DNA from: Chloroflexales bacterium ZM16-3
GTDB taxonomy: Bacteria > Chloroflexota > Chloroflexia > Chloroflexales > Chloroflexaceae
Direction of reading: 5' to 3'
Assembly: GCA_004138175.2 (NCBI GenBank)
Contig: RYFE02000040.1
Location: 1-44,679 of the forward strand
Length of the DNA stretch: 44,679 bases
In this document: piece after piece, positions 23,851-31,868 of the stretch
Layout: every line of letters begins with the position of its first letter
Numbering within the stretch: position 1 is the first letter of the stretch
Notes under the pieces: model-generated
Database searches by the model: none
The model's input: only the letters and a program-made list of their open reading frames with translations
Told to the model about the DNA's origin: nothing
Made by a program: the position numbers and the translations under genes

Positions 23851-24423
23851 ATGCGATACACCCCCCTCTTTATCGCCGCCCTGATCCTCTTCTCCCTTAG
23901 CACCCGCCCCGCCGCCCGCGCCGAGCCTACGCTTGGCGAAGCAAGCACCGTCTACCTGCCATTCGTCAGCGTGCCAGCCCCGAATATCCAGACGCCAGAG
24001 CAGTACGCAATGGCCCAAGCGGTGGTCGCGCTGGTGAACAGCGAGCGGGTCGCCGTTGGCTGCGCCCCGCTCACTGTGAATGACAAGCTGGTCGTCGCAG
24101 CCCAGGGACAGAGCCAGGACATGGCCCTGAACGACTTCTTTAGCCACACGAACCCTGACCCTAGCCGGGATACCGTCGGCAAGCGGGTCATCGCCGCTGG
24201 CTATAGCTCGTCGTTTGTCGGCGAGAATATCGCCGCCGGGTACGGCACGCCTGCCGCCGTTATGGCGGGCTGGATGCGCAGCCCCGACCACAAGAAGAAC
24301 ATGCTCAACTGCGCCTACACCGAGACAGGTGTCGGCTACTACTACCAGGCCGATGACCAGCCCTTGCCTGGGGATAGCTTGGCCTTCTACCGTTACTGGA
24401 CGCAGGACTTCGGCAGGCCGTAG
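23851..24423 (+). CDS. Secreted CAP-domain (SCP/PR-1-like) protein
   Basis: Exported protein with a cleavable signal (MRYTPLFIAALILFSLS, likely cut after ARA at residue 24). A short linker precedes one CAP domain (about 55-185): ALVNSERVAVGCAPLTVNDK, AAQGQSQDMALNDFFSHTNP, GENIAAGYGTPAAVMAGWM and MLNCAYTETGVGYYYQ. The CAP-site His and Glu (FFSH; GENIA) are present. Function of bacterial CAP proteins is mostly unknown. The open frame extends 75 bases up into the MITE, but ATG 23851 starts the signal peptide. The insertion lies about 60 bases upstream and may influence its promoter. Confidence 0.87.
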   Translation: MRYTPLFIAALILFSLSTRPAARAEPTLGEASTVYLPFVSVPAPNIQTPEQYAMAQAVVALVNSERVAVGCAPLTVNDKLVVAAQGQSQDMALNDFFSHTNPDPSRDTVGKRVIAAGYSSSFVGENIAAGYGTPAAVMAGWMRSPDHKKNMLNCAYTETGVGYYYQADDQPLPGDSLAFYRYWTQDFGRP

Positions 24424-24433
24424 GGGCGGCTAT

Positions 24434-24495
24434 AGATTGCAGATTGCAGATTGCAGATTGCCGAACTGGTGTCCCAGTTCGGCAATCTGCAATCT
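24434..24495. terminator. Heptamer-based 22-bp hairpin between convergent genes
   Basis: Three AGATTGC units lead into a perfect 22-bp stem (24448-24469 with 24474-24495; outer part AGATTGCAGATTGCC) with loop TGTC. It sits between the CAP-domain gene and trpC, which converge, and ends 3 bases before the trpC stop. It belongs to the same 7-mer class as 165-229. Confidence 0.8.
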
Positions 24496-24498
24496 TAT

Positions 24499-25296
24499 TT
24501 ACGCCGCAACGAGGGCGCGCACCTGGGCCAGGGTGTCCGGCGATGTCACCAGGGCCTCGCCCACCAGCACGGCGTCGGCACCGATGGCGCGGGCCTGGGC
24601 CACGTGCGCGGGCGTGAAGATCCCGCTCTCGCTCACTAGGGCGGGCCGCCCCCCGCCCTCGGGGAGCAGCCGGGCCAGCCGGGCCGTCGTGTCCAGGCTA
24701 ATGTGGAAGCTGTGCAGGTCACGGTTATTCACCCCCACCACCGGCGCGCCGACGGCCAGCGCGCGATCAAGCTCGGCCTCGTCATGCACCTCCACAAGCG
24801 CCTGCATGCCCAGATCGCCCGTTAGCGCCAGCAGATCACGCAGCTGGGCGTCGTCGAGGGCGGCCACGATGAGCAGAAGGGCGTCAGCACCGTAGGCCCG
24901 CGCCTCGTAGACCTGGTAGGGGTCGATGATAAAGTCCTTGCGCAGCAGGGGAGGCGCGCCGGGCAGCTGGCGGATGGCCTCTAGGAACTTGAGGCTGCCC
25001 TGGAAGAAGCGCACGTCGGTGAGCACGGAGATCGCGGCGGCCCCGCCTTCGATATAGGTGCGGGCCAGGGCCAGGTGGTCGAAGGACTCAAGCAGCACGC
25101 CCCGGCTCGGTGATGCCTTCTTCACCTCGGCGATCAGGGCGGTGGCGCCGGGGCGGCGCAGGGCGGCGGCGAAGTCGCGCGGCGCGGGCGCACGCCCGAT
25201 CCGCTCCTCCAGGGCCGCCATGGGCACCTTCACCACCTGGCGGGCCACTTCCTCGGCCTTATGACTCAGGATCTTGGTCAGAAATGTCTCGCTCAT
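24499..25296 (-). CDS. trpC: Indole-3-glycerol phosphate synthase
   Basis: This TIM-barrel enzyme converts carboxyphenylaminodeoxyribulose phosphate to indole-3-glycerol phosphate in tryptophan synthesis. The 265 residues are full length. It shows ALIAEVKKASPSRGV (catalytic Lys), ISVLTDVRFFQGSL, LLRKDFIIDPYQVYEARAYGAD, MQALVEVHDEAELDRAL, VVGVNNRDLHSF, LVSESGIFTPAHV and the phosphate-binding AVLVGEALV. ATG 25296 is chosen because GAGAGGTGATC precedes it. It is the last gene of a minus-strand group with trpD and the RCK-channel gene, 23 bases after the latter. Confidence 0.95.
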   Translation of the reverse strand: MSETFLTKILSHKAEEVARQVVKVPMAALEERIGRAPAPRDFAAALRRPGATALIAEVKKASPSRGVLLESFDHLALARTYIEGGAAAISVLTDVRFFQGSLKFLEAIRQLPGAPPLLRKDFIIDPYQVYEARAYGADALLLIVAALDDAQLRDLLALTGDLGMQALVEVHDEAELDRALAVGAPVVGVNNRDLHSFHISLDTTARLARLLPEGGGRPALVSESGIFTPAHVAQARAIGADAVLVGEALVTSPDTLAQVRALVAA

Positions 25297-25319
25297 GATC
25301 ACCTCTCGATAGGCTAGGT

Positions 25320-27164
25320 TTACGTGCGGGGCGCGGCCAGGGCGCGCAGGTCGCCCAGGATCACCACCTCATCTCCAGGCCGAAGCGCCATATCCAGCGG
25401 CGGGGGCATCAGCGACTCGCCGCCCCGGCGCAGCGTGATCGCCAGCAGGCCCGCCCGGTCGCGCAGGTCGCCCAGCGCCTGCCCGTCAAGCGTGTCACCT
25501 GCCCGCACAGCCAGGGCGCGGGTGCCGAGGAGCCGCTCGCCGATGTCGAAGGCGTAGCCAACATCATAGAGGACGGCGGCGGCGGCCAGTGCGGGCGCGG
25601 AGAGCGCCGAGGTGCTGTAGGCTGTGTTGATCCCGAAGAGGGCCGACAGGCGCTCGGCGAGGACATCGCTGAACACCCGCAGCACCAGGTGGATGTCGGA
25701 GCGCCGGCTGCGCGCCGCCAGGCCCACCTGCACATTCAGCAGGTCGTTGCTGAAGAGCGAGGCCACGGTATAGGCCCGCGCCAGCCCGGCCGCCTCTAGC
25801 ACAAGCACATCGCGGGCGTCGCCCCGAACGACGCGCACCCCGAGGCCCTCGATCTCATCGGTGATCGCCGTCGGCGTGTCCGGCAGGCAGACGGCGACGA
25901 TCTCTGAGTGCGGCGTGTTCGCCAGCAGCAGCTGGATCACCTGGATGCCGATCTGGCCGATCCCGCAGACGATCACCGTGTTGAGCTGCTCGCCCGGATC
26001 TTTTGGCCGCAGCGGGCGCAGGAAGCCGATCTTGCTATGCGGCGTGTTGTCAACTCGGGCGCGCTCCAGTTCGTCGAGGCGGCCGAGCAGCAGCACCACA
26101 TCGCCGGAGTCGATCTTCTGCATGAAGCCGCGCCTGCGCTCGTTGCCAGCTGAGTCGCGGTGGCGCAGCACCCGCAGCCAGTAGCGCTCCTCGACATCGG
26201 CCACGAACCCGGAGAGCAGGCTCTCCGTCTCCACCGTCAGCTCGGCGATGCCCAGCAGCCCTTCGGGCAGGCTGATGACCTGGACGATGGCCCGGCTCAT
26301 CGCGGCGGCGGCGAAGGTTGGCGCGGCCAGGGTCGAGATGCTGAACGCAGTGTTTGGGCCGAAGCTATGCTCCAGGTTCGTGTCGAGCTCGCTGTTGTAG
26401 ATGCGCAGCACGGTCTGGATGCCGAGGTTCTTCCGGCGGGCGGTGAGCACAATCTCGACATTCCGCAGGTCATCGTTGATCGCGGCGATCATGCCGCGTG
26501 CGCGGCTCAGCCCCGCCTGCTGCAGCACATCGGGGTCGCGCGCGTCGCCCAGGATAACCGGCACCTTCAGGCGCAGGGCGGTGGCCACAAACTCACTGTC
26601 CCAGGCAACCTCGATCACCACCACATCATAGCCGGCGTCGAGCAGCTGGAGCACCGTGCGGTAGCCGACCCGGCCGAGACCGCAGACGATCACGTGGCCG
26701 CTGAAGGTGCGGGCCAGCGAGATCTGCCACTGCTCGGGGCTGACGCTCTTGTCGAAGATCAGGCGGCCCAGGTCGATCGCGCTCTGGAGCAGGAAGAACA
26801 GGCCGAGCAGCGGGATGGCGAAGAAGAGCAGTCGGCCCACCGGCTCATCTGGGAAGTCCAGCCCGCTCTGAAAGATCAGCAGCTGGAGCGTCTCGTAGAA
26901 GGCGCGGGCGAGGTCAACGCCACAGAGCGGAGGCGCACAGCTCATCCGTGCCGGGAAATAATCGAGGAAGAGGTAGAGCGTGCCGCCCGTCAGCACCGTG
27001 AGCAGGGCGACGAGGGGGAACCACGCCTGGCGCAGCAGGCGTGCGTCATCGCGCAGGTTCGCCCAGAGCAACCGCCAGAGCGGGTAGCTCCCCCGCCGCT
27101 TGCGCAGGCGCTCCAGGCGAACCTCGTCCTCGGAGGCGGTCGGGCGGGGTGGGGCGGGTATCAT
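25320..27164 (-). CDS. Potassium-channel-like protein with two RCK (TrkA-N/C) modules
   Basis: The 614 residues comprise a cytoplasmic N-terminus, a membrane helix at about 48-70, a pore-loop-like segment at 86-108 and a second helix at 111-132. Two NAD-binding RCK modules follow (first Rossmann CGLGRVGYRTV at 161; second CGIGQIGIQVI in the second half, each with a TrkA-C-like partner). The layout is that of a two-helix RCK-gated potassium channel. However, the place of the TVGYG filter reads FQSGLDF (98-104), so ion selectivity is doubtful. It may be a divergent channel or a nucleotide sensor. It lies between trpD and trpC on the same strand. Confidence 0.8.
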   Translation of the reverse strand: MIPAPPRPTASEDEVRLERLRKRRGSYPLWRLLWANLRDDARLLRQAWFPLVALLTVLTGGTLYLFLDYFPARMSCAPPLCGVDLARAFYETLQLLIFQSGLDFPDEPVGRLLFFAIPLLGLFFLLQSAIDLGRLIFDKSVSPEQWQISLARTFSGHVIVCGLGRVGYRTVLQLLDAGYDVVVIEVAWDSEFVATALRLKVPVILGDARDPDVLQQAGLSRARGMIAAINDDLRNVEIVLTARRKNLGIQTVLRIYNSELDTNLEHSFGPNTAFSISTLAAPTFAAAAMSRAIVQVISLPEGLLGIAELTVETESLLSGFVADVEERYWLRVLRHRDSAGNERRRGFMQKIDSGDVVLLLGRLDELERARVDNTPHSKIGFLRPLRPKDPGEQLNTVIVCGIGQIGIQVIQLLLANTPHSEIVAVCLPDTPTAITDEIEGLGVRVVRGDARDVLVLEAAGLARAYTVASLFSNDLLNVQVGLAARSRRSDIHLVLRVFSDVLAERLSALFGINTAYSTSALSAPALAAAAVLYDVGYAFDIGERLLGTRALAVRAGDTLDGQALGDLRDRAGLLAITLRRGGESLMPPPLDMALRPGDEVVILGDLRALAAPRT

Positions 27165-27173
27165 ATGGCATTT

Positions 27174-27201
27174 GTAGGGGCGGCTCGCGAGCCGCCCCTA
27201 C
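27174..27201. repeat. 28-bp perfect palindrome at the end of trpD
   Basis: GTAGGGGCGGCTCG followed directly by its reverse complement. The trpD stop lies within it. A related palindrome (GGGTCGCGTCG core) is at 31356-31377. It could attenuate read-through from trpD into the channel gene. Confidence 0.75.
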
Positions 27202-28217
27202 CCCTCGTTGCTCACCGCGACCATACGCTCCATACGCACGCGCGCCCGGCCCTCGTCGATGCTGACGCGAGCCATGGTTATGCCGATCATCAGGTCGGCG
27301 GCGAGGTCGCCAGCCACCAGGGCGGCGGCCGCGTTCAGCAGTACCACATCGCGGCGCGGCCCCGTCTCCTCGCCGGAGAGGATTGCGCGCAGGATCGCCA
27401 CGTTGGCGGCCACATCGCCGCCGCGCAGGGCATCCTGCGGCGCGCGGGCCAGCCCGAGATCCTCGGGGGCGACCATCTGGGCGACGGGCTCATGTCCGCT
27501 GCGCACATCGTAGATCAGGTTTGGCCCGCTCAGCGTCAGCTCGTCCACCCCGCCGTCGCCGTGGACCACCAGGGCGTGGACGGTGTCGAGGCGGCTGAGG
27601 GCGCGGGCCAGCTTCTCGGCGAGGGCGGCGCTGGCCACGCCGAGCACCTGGTGGCGGGCGCGGGCCGGGTTGGTGAGCGGGCCGAGGATGTTGAAGGCGG
27701 TGCGGATGCCGATCTCGCGGCGCACCGGCCCGGCGAAGCGCATGGCCGGGTGGAACTTCGGCGCGAACATGAAGCCGATGCCGGCCGCGCCCAGGCAGCG
27801 GGCCACGCCCTCGGCGTCGAGGTCGATCTTCACGCCCAGGCCCTCAAGCACATCGGCGCTGCCGCAGATGCTCGACATAGCTCGGTTGCCGTGTTTGGCC
27901 ACGGTCAGGCCGGCCCCAGCCGCCACGAAGGCCGCCGTCGTGCTGATGTTGAAGGTGTGCGCGCCGTCGCCGCCGGTGCCGCAGGTGTCGGCCACAGGGC
28001 CGTCGAAGTAGACGGGCACGGCCTTCTGGCGCATCACATCGGCCATGCCAGCGATCTCAGCGTCCGTCTCACCCTTGAGGTGCAGCGCGGTCAGGAAGGC
28101 GCCGATCTGAGCCGGGGTGGCCGCGCCGGTCATAATCTCGTCCATCACCATCGCCGCCTCGGCCTGTCCCAGATCCCGCCCGCCGACGACGGCGATAATC
28201 GCATCGCGGATGTTCAC
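27198..28217 (-). CDS. trpD: Anthranilate phosphoribosyltransferase
   Basis: This enzyme transfers phosphoribosyl from PRPP to anthranilate, the second step of tryptophan synthesis. The 339 residues show the family motifs DTCGTGGDGAHTFNIST (PRPP loop), VAKHGNRAMSSICGSADVLE, FMFAPKFHPAMR, RTAFNILGPLTNPA and VVHGDGGVDEL. The start GTG 28217 (VNIRDAII) has GGAGGGGG 5 bases upstream and gives normal length; the open frame upstream is repeat-like. Tryptophan genes other than trpC are not nearby. Confidence 0.94.
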   Translation of the reverse strand: MNIRDAIIAVVGGRDLGQAEAAMVMDEIMTGAATPAQIGAFLTALHLKGETDAEIAGMADVMRQKAVPVYFDGPVADTCGTGGDGAHTFNISTTAAFVAAGAGLTVAKHGNRAMSSICGSADVLEGLGVKIDLDAEGVARCLGAAGIGFMFAPKFHPAMRFAGPVRREIGIRTAFNILGPLTNPARARHQVLGVASAALAEKLARALSRLDTVHALVVHGDGGVDELTLSGPNLIYDVRSGHEPVAQMVAPEDLGLARAPQDALRGGDVAANVAILRAILSGEETGPRRDVVLLNAAAALVAGDLAADLMIGITMARVSIDEGRARVRMERMVAVSNEG

Positions 28218-28360
28218 GCCATCCCCCTCCCAACTCCATAGACCAAGATTGCAGATGTGGCGCAACAGAGTGCGCTACGCTAGGTCAAACTGCACAGCCG
28301 TGGTGCGGCCCTATTGTATGCGCCCCCGCGCGCCCGGTCAATCGGCTCTCGGCCACGCAC

Positions 28361-28527
28361 AGGACTGTTGTAACGTCACGCGCCCGGCCCGTAAACGGGC
28401 GGGCTACGGTTCTGCGAAGGCCGCCTGCGCGGCCTACCGGAGAGGCCGCGCAGGCGGCCTTCGTCAACCAAGAGCCCGCGGCTTCAGCCGCCGGGCGACG
28501 CCGCACAGCGTGACTGCTGCGGTATTG
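28361..28527. repeat. Multi-hairpin repeat (CCGCCTGCGCGG type), copy 1
   Basis: This is the main content of the 420-base gap between trpD and the phosphatase gene. The ends are ACTGTTGTAACGTC on the left and GCGGTATTGC on the right. Inside are a CGCCCGGCCCGTAAACGGGC segment and a 21-bp hairpin (28415-28435 with 28443-28463). A GAGCCCGCGGCTTCAGCCGC segment follows. It is closely similar in inverted orientation to 30009-30150. The rest of the gap (28218-28360) shows no clear feature beyond AT-poor sequence and one ATTGCAG 7-mer. Confidence 0.8.
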
Positions 28528-28637
28528 CGTTTCAGGTTTCAGCTGGCAGGATTTGCGCATTGGGATGCCTTATGCTATACCAGAAGGTGACGGCTCCCAG
28601 GGCTACATGAATATACCAGTGCATCAAGGAACATGGC

Positions 28638-29114
28638 ATGCGCCAGCAAAAACCAATCGGGGTGTTATTCGTCTGCATGGGCAATATCTGCCGCTCGCCG
28701 ATGGCCGAGGCGGTGTTTCGCGGCATGGTGGGCGAGGCCGGGCTCGCCGATCAGATCAGCATCGACTCGGCCGGCACCGGTGCCTGGCACGCTGGCGAGC
28801 CGCCCCACCGGGGGACATTGGCGGTTCTGCGTAAGAATGGCGTCGATGTCGGCGAGCAGCGCGCCCGCCAGATCGCTGCCGCCGACTTCAAGCGGTTCGA
28901 CTATATTCTCGCTATGGACCGCGAGAACCTGGCGGAGATGGCGCGGTTCCACCCCACGGCCAGCGCCCGCCTGCTGCTCGACTACGCGCCCGAGGCGCCC
29001 GCCCGCGAGGTGCCCGACCCCTTCTACAGCGGCGGATTCGATGAGGTCTACGCGCTGGTGTCTGCCGGGTGCCGTGGGCTGCTAGATGCGATCCGCCGCG
29101 AGCATGGCCTATGA
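28638..29114 (+). CDS. Low molecular weight protein-tyrosine-phosphatase family protein
   Basis: Cytosolic phosphatase with a cysteine phosphate intermediate. The 158 residues open with the active-site loop VCMGNICRSPMAEAVF (Cys13-x5-Arg19, then Ser20). The general-acid Asp is in EVPDPFYSGG, followed by the usual FDEVYALVSAGCRGLLD helix. Its stop overlaps the fructosamine kinase start by ATGA. In bacteria some members paired with fructosamine kinases act on phosphorylated ketosamines rather than phosphotyrosine, which the context favours. Confidence 0.92.
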   Translation: MRQQKPIGVLFVCMGNICRSPMAEAVFRGMVGEAGLADQISIDSAGTGAWHAGEPPHRGTLAVLRKNGVDVGEQRARQIAAADFKRFDYILAMDRENLAEMARFHPTASARLLLDYAPEAPAREVPDPFYSGGFDEVYALVSAGCRGLLDAIRREHGL

Positions 29115-29992
29115 CTCTCCCCGGCACGCTGCGCGCGCAGCTTGAGGCGGCGCTGGGCGCGCCGATCACACAGGCCGAGCCGCTCGGCCAGAGCTTCGGC
29201 GCGCGCCTGCTGCGGATCAGTACGCCGCAGGGGCGGTTCGCGCTGAAGTGGGCGGATCGCCCGCTGCCGGGTGCCCTCTCCGCCGAGGGCCGTGGCCTGG
29301 AGCTGCTGGGCTCTGTTGGGCAAGTGCGCATCCCCGCCGTCATCGCCATAGCCGACCCGCCGCCCGAGGAAGGCCCGGCCTTCCTGCTCAGCGAGTGGCT
29401 GGAGGGCGGCGGGGCCAGCGTGGATATGGCCGCCCTCGGCGCACAGCTTGCCGCCCTCCACCGCAGCACGGCCCCGGCCTACGGCCTCGACCACGATAAC
29501 TACATCGGCGGGACACCGCAGCTTAACGGCTGGCTCTCCGACTGGCCGACCTTCTTCGTCGAGCGACGCCTGCTTCCCCAGGTCGAGCGCGCCGGGGCGC
29601 GCGGGCTGCTTGGCGCCGGCCGACGGCACGGCCTGGAGCGCCTGCTGGCGCGGGTGGGCGATCTGCTCGGCGGGGTGAGTCGCCTGCCGTCGCTGCTCCA
29701 CGGCGACCTCTGGGGCGGAAATGTGGTCGCCGCTGGCCCGAGCGGGGCACCGGCGCTGATCGACCCGGCGGTCTACTACGGCGACCGCGAGGCCGAGATC
29801 GCCTTCACCGAGCTGTTCGGCGGCTTCGGCCCGGCCTTCTACGAAGCCTACCGCCGCACCTGGCCGCTGGAGCCCGGCTACGCCGAGCGGCGCGACCTCT
29901 ACAACCTCTACCACCTGCTGAACCACCTGAACCTGTTCGGCGAGAGCTACGGCGCGTCGGTGGATGCGGCTGTGCGGCGCTATGGCGGGTAG
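29111..29992 (+). CDS. Fructosamine/ketosamine-3-kinase family protein
   Basis: This kinase phosphorylates O3 of sugar groups attached non-enzymatically to protein or amino-acid amines, making the adduct unstable; it is a deglycation enzyme. The 293 residues show GQSFGARLLRISTPQGRFALKWADR (ATP site and Lys), FLLSEWLEGG, LDHDNYIGGTPQLNGW, WPTFFVERRLLPQ, the catalytic LLHGDLWGGNVV and LIDPAVYYGDREAEIAFTELFGGF. The start ATG 29111 overlaps the phosphatase stop by 4 bases. An upstream in-frame extension lies inside the phosphatase gene and is rejected. Confidence 0.92.
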   Translation: MTLPGTLRAQLEAALGAPITQAEPLGQSFGARLLRISTPQGRFALKWADRPLPGALSAEGRGLELLGSVGQVRIPAVIAIADPPPEEGPAFLLSEWLEGGGASVDMAALGAQLAALHRSTAPAYGLDHDNYIGGTPQLNGWLSDWPTFFVERRLLPQVERAGARGLLGAGRRHGLERLLARVGDLLGGVSRLPSLLHGDLWGGNVVAAGPSGAPALIDPAVYYGDREAEIAFTELFGGFGPAFYEAYRRTWPLEPGYAERRDLYNLYHLLNHLNLFGESYGASVDAAVRRYGG

Positions 29993-30008
29993 TGGGAGTG
30001 TCCTCTAG

Positions 30009-30150
30009 GGCTGTTGCAACGTCGGCGGATGCCGCCGCCCGGCGACTGAAGTCGCGGGCTCTCGTTTACGAAGGCCGCCTGCGCGGCCTCACTGAGGCCG
30101 CGCAGGCGGCCTTCGTAGACCAGAGCCCGCCCGTTTACGGGCCGGGCGCG
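30009..30150. repeat. Multi-hairpin repeat (CCGCCTGCGCGG type), copy 2
   Basis: Starts GGCTGTTGCAACGTCGGCGG, contains a CGACTGAAGTCGCGGGCTC segment, a 25-bp near-perfect hairpin (30067-30091 with 30093-30117) and ends GCCCGTTTACGGGCCGGGCG. Reverse-complemented, it aligns along most of its length with 28361-28500. It ends just before the methyltransferase start. Confidence 0.8.
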
Positions 30151-30173
30151 TGAAGCCGTGGTACCATGCAGCC

Positions 30174-31343
30174 ATGACAACACCACAGCGCCCCGAGCGC
30201 ATCGGAAAGATCACCGTCGGCGAAGCAGAGATCCCCTTCGCCGTGCTGCCCGGCCTGCCCGAGCTCAGTGGCGACGACGCGATGGCCCTCTGCGCGCGGC
30301 TGGTCGCCCCATCTGCCAGCGAGCGCATCCTGCTGCTCGGCTGCGGCCACGGTGCCCTGGGCGTGGCCCTGGCCCGCGCCGCCACCGCTGGGCAGGTGAC
30401 GCTGTGTGACCCGAACCTGATCGCGCTGCGCGCCGCCCGCCGCACCCTGGAGCTAAGCCAGGTTGCCAACGTCGAGGTGAGCGAGGCGATCAGCCTGCTG
30501 CCGGAGCTGGCCGGGCAGCTGGATCGGGTGGTAATTCTGGGGCCGCAGAGCCGCGCCCTGGCCCGGCGCTGGCTTGTGGAGGCCATGGCGCTGCTGCGCC
30601 CCGGCGGCGCGCTCACCCTGGCCGGGGCCAACCGGGGCGGCGTGCAGAGCCTGATCGGCGACGCGGCGGCGCTCTTCGGGGCCGCGCAGATCTTGGGCGT
30701 GGGCAAGGGCTGCCGGGTCGCCGAGTGCCTCCGCCCCGAATCCCCGCCAGAGCCGCCGGGCTGGGCCAGCGCGCCGGGGGTCGCGCCCGGCACATGGCAC
30801 AGCTTCACCGCGCGGCTGCCTGCGGGCGATCGCGAGCTGCTGAGCCTGCCGGGCGTGTTCAGCTACGAGCACCTGGACGAGGGCACCGATCTGCTGCTGC
30901 GCAGCCTGCCGCTGCCGGCCGGCGCACGCGTGCTCGACATGGGCTGCGGCTACGGGCCGATCGGGGTGGCCGCCGCCGCCGCCGGGGCGTCCAGCGTCGA
31001 TATGATCGACGTACACCTCCTGGCCGTGGCCGCCGCCCGGGCTAACGCCATACGCCACAGCGTACCCGGCGAGGTGATCGCCAGCGACGGGCTCGCCGCC
31101 GTGGCCGGGCGACAGTATGACCTGATTGTGAGCAACCCGCCCTTCCACGCCGGCGGGAAGGTGGACACCGCCGCCACCGAGGCGTTTATCGCCGGGGGCC
31201 GCGCGCTCCTGGCCCCCGGCGGGCGGCTGGCCCTGGTGGCAAACCGGTTCCTCTCCTACCAGAAGATGATGGCCCGCCACTTCCCCCGCGTCGAGCGGAT
31301 TGCCGAGAGCAAGGCGTACCACGTCTTTGTCGGCTATGCGTGA
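30174..31343 (+). CDS. RsmC/RlmG-like methyltransferase with duplicated domain
   Basis: Probable N2-guanine methyltransferase of ribosomal RNA. The 389 residues contain two Rossmann domains. The first (about 10-190) retains LLLGCGHGALGVALA but no catalytic motif. The second (about 195-389) has VLDMGCGYGPIGVAAAAAG, the MIDVHLLAVAAARANA acidic loop and the catalytic VSNPPFHAGGKVD, typical of the MTS family. This pseudo-plus-active arrangement is that of RsmC and RlmG. ATG 30174 is used because the upstream open frame is repeat DNA. Confidence 0.85.
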   Translation: MTTPQRPERIGKITVGEAEIPFAVLPGLPELSGDDAMALCARLVAPSASERILLLGCGHGALGVALARAATAGQVTLCDPNLIALRAARRTLELSQVANVEVSEAISLLPELAGQLDRVVILGPQSRALARRWLVEAMALLRPGGALTLAGANRGGVQSLIGDAAALFGAAQILGVGKGCRVAECLRPESPPEPPGWASAPGVAPGTWHSFTARLPAGDRELLSLPGVFSYEHLDEGTDLLLRSLPLPAGARVLDMGCGYGPIGVAAAAAGASSVDMIDVHLLAVAAARANAIRHSVPGEVIASDGLAAVAGRQYDLIVSNPPFHAGGKVDTAATEAFIAGGRALLAPGGRLALVANRFLSYQKMMARHFPRVERIAESKAYHVFVGYA

Positions 31344-31355
31344 TGGTCGGCGGAG

Positions 31356-31377
31356 GGGTCGCGTCGCGACGCGACCC
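31356..31377. terminator. 22-bp perfect palindrome between convergent genes
   Basis: GGGTCGCGTCG is followed directly by its reverse complement, between the methyltransferase and GNAT genes, which converge. Its last base is the last base of the GNAT stop codon. Confidence 0.55.
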
Positions 31378-31829
31378 TACCCCATGACACCCACATCCCG
31401 CCAGAACACATAGTGCGGCCCGGTGCCGGGGGAATCGAACACATCGCCGTAAGGCACGAACCCCTGGGCGGTGTAAAATGTCATGGCGGACGTGCGCCCG
31501 TTGCACCAGAGCACCTCGCCGCCGTGGCGGCGGATGTGCGCGACGCAGGCGGCGATCAGGGCGGCCCCGTAGCCCCGGCGCTGCACCTCGGGCAGGGCGG
31601 CCATCCCGCGCAGGCGCCACCCGGCCCGCCCCGGCGCGGCCTGGCATGCCTCTGGAGATACTGTGGCGATCCCCACCAGCCGCCCCTCGGCGAAGGCTCC
31701 GGCGTGCAGGCCGAGCGGGTGATCATCCCCGGCATACACCAGCTCGTCCGGGCGCTGGTGCGGCCGCAGCACCTGGTGGCGCAGCGGGCGGGTCTCGGCG
31801 GCGCTGATTGGGCGGATGTCGTGCGGCAT
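31377..31829 (-). CDS. GNAT-family N-acetyltransferase
   Basis: Acetyl-CoA-dependent acetyltransferase of 150 residues, acceptor unknown. The GNAT core includes VGIATVSPEA (strand 3-4 region), WRLRGMAALPEVQRRGYGAALI (motif A, with Q-R-R-G-Y-G-A acetyl-CoA loop), LWCNGRTSAMTFYTAQGFVPYG (motif B) and PHYVFWRDV at the end. ATG 31829 is set by AGGAGATCT directly upstream. A longer upstream frame is only translated repeat and antisense to the next gene. It is divergent from the tRNA nucleotidyltransferase gene, with a heptamer array between them. Confidence 0.88.
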   Translation of the reverse strand: MPHDIRPISAAETRPLRHQVLRPHQRPDELVYAGDDHPLGLHAGAFAEGRLVGIATVSPEACQAAPGRAGWRLRGMAALPEVQRRGYGAALIAACVAHIRRHGGEVLWCNGRTSAMTFYTAQGFVPYGDVFDSPGTGPHYVFWRDVGVMG

Positions 31830-31836
31830 AGATCTC

Positions 31837-31864
31837 CTGAATGCTGAATGCTGAATGCTGAATA
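31837..31864. repeat. Four tandem CTGAATG heptamers
   Basis: Four direct 7-bp units lie in the short gap between two divergent genes, beginning 8 bases from the GNAT start and ending 5 bases before the start of the nucleotidyltransferase gene. Unlike most other arrays it has no inverted half. Confidence 0.85.
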
Positions 31865-31868
31865 GGAT

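Noticed and set aside
26160-28241. 693-codon plus-strand open frame opposite the RCK and trpD genes
   Set aside because: It spans two clear minus-strand genes and their gap; composition is Ala/His/Gln-rich with no recognisable motif.
28218-28360. trp leader attenuator upstream of trpD
   Set aside because: No short frame rich in Trp codons and no alternative terminator pair; the hairpins there belong to dispersed repeats.
30150-30173. GTG start at 30150 for the RsmC-like gene
   Set aside because: It lies at the edge of a dispersed repeat with no ribosome-binding site; the conserved protein begins at ATG 30174.
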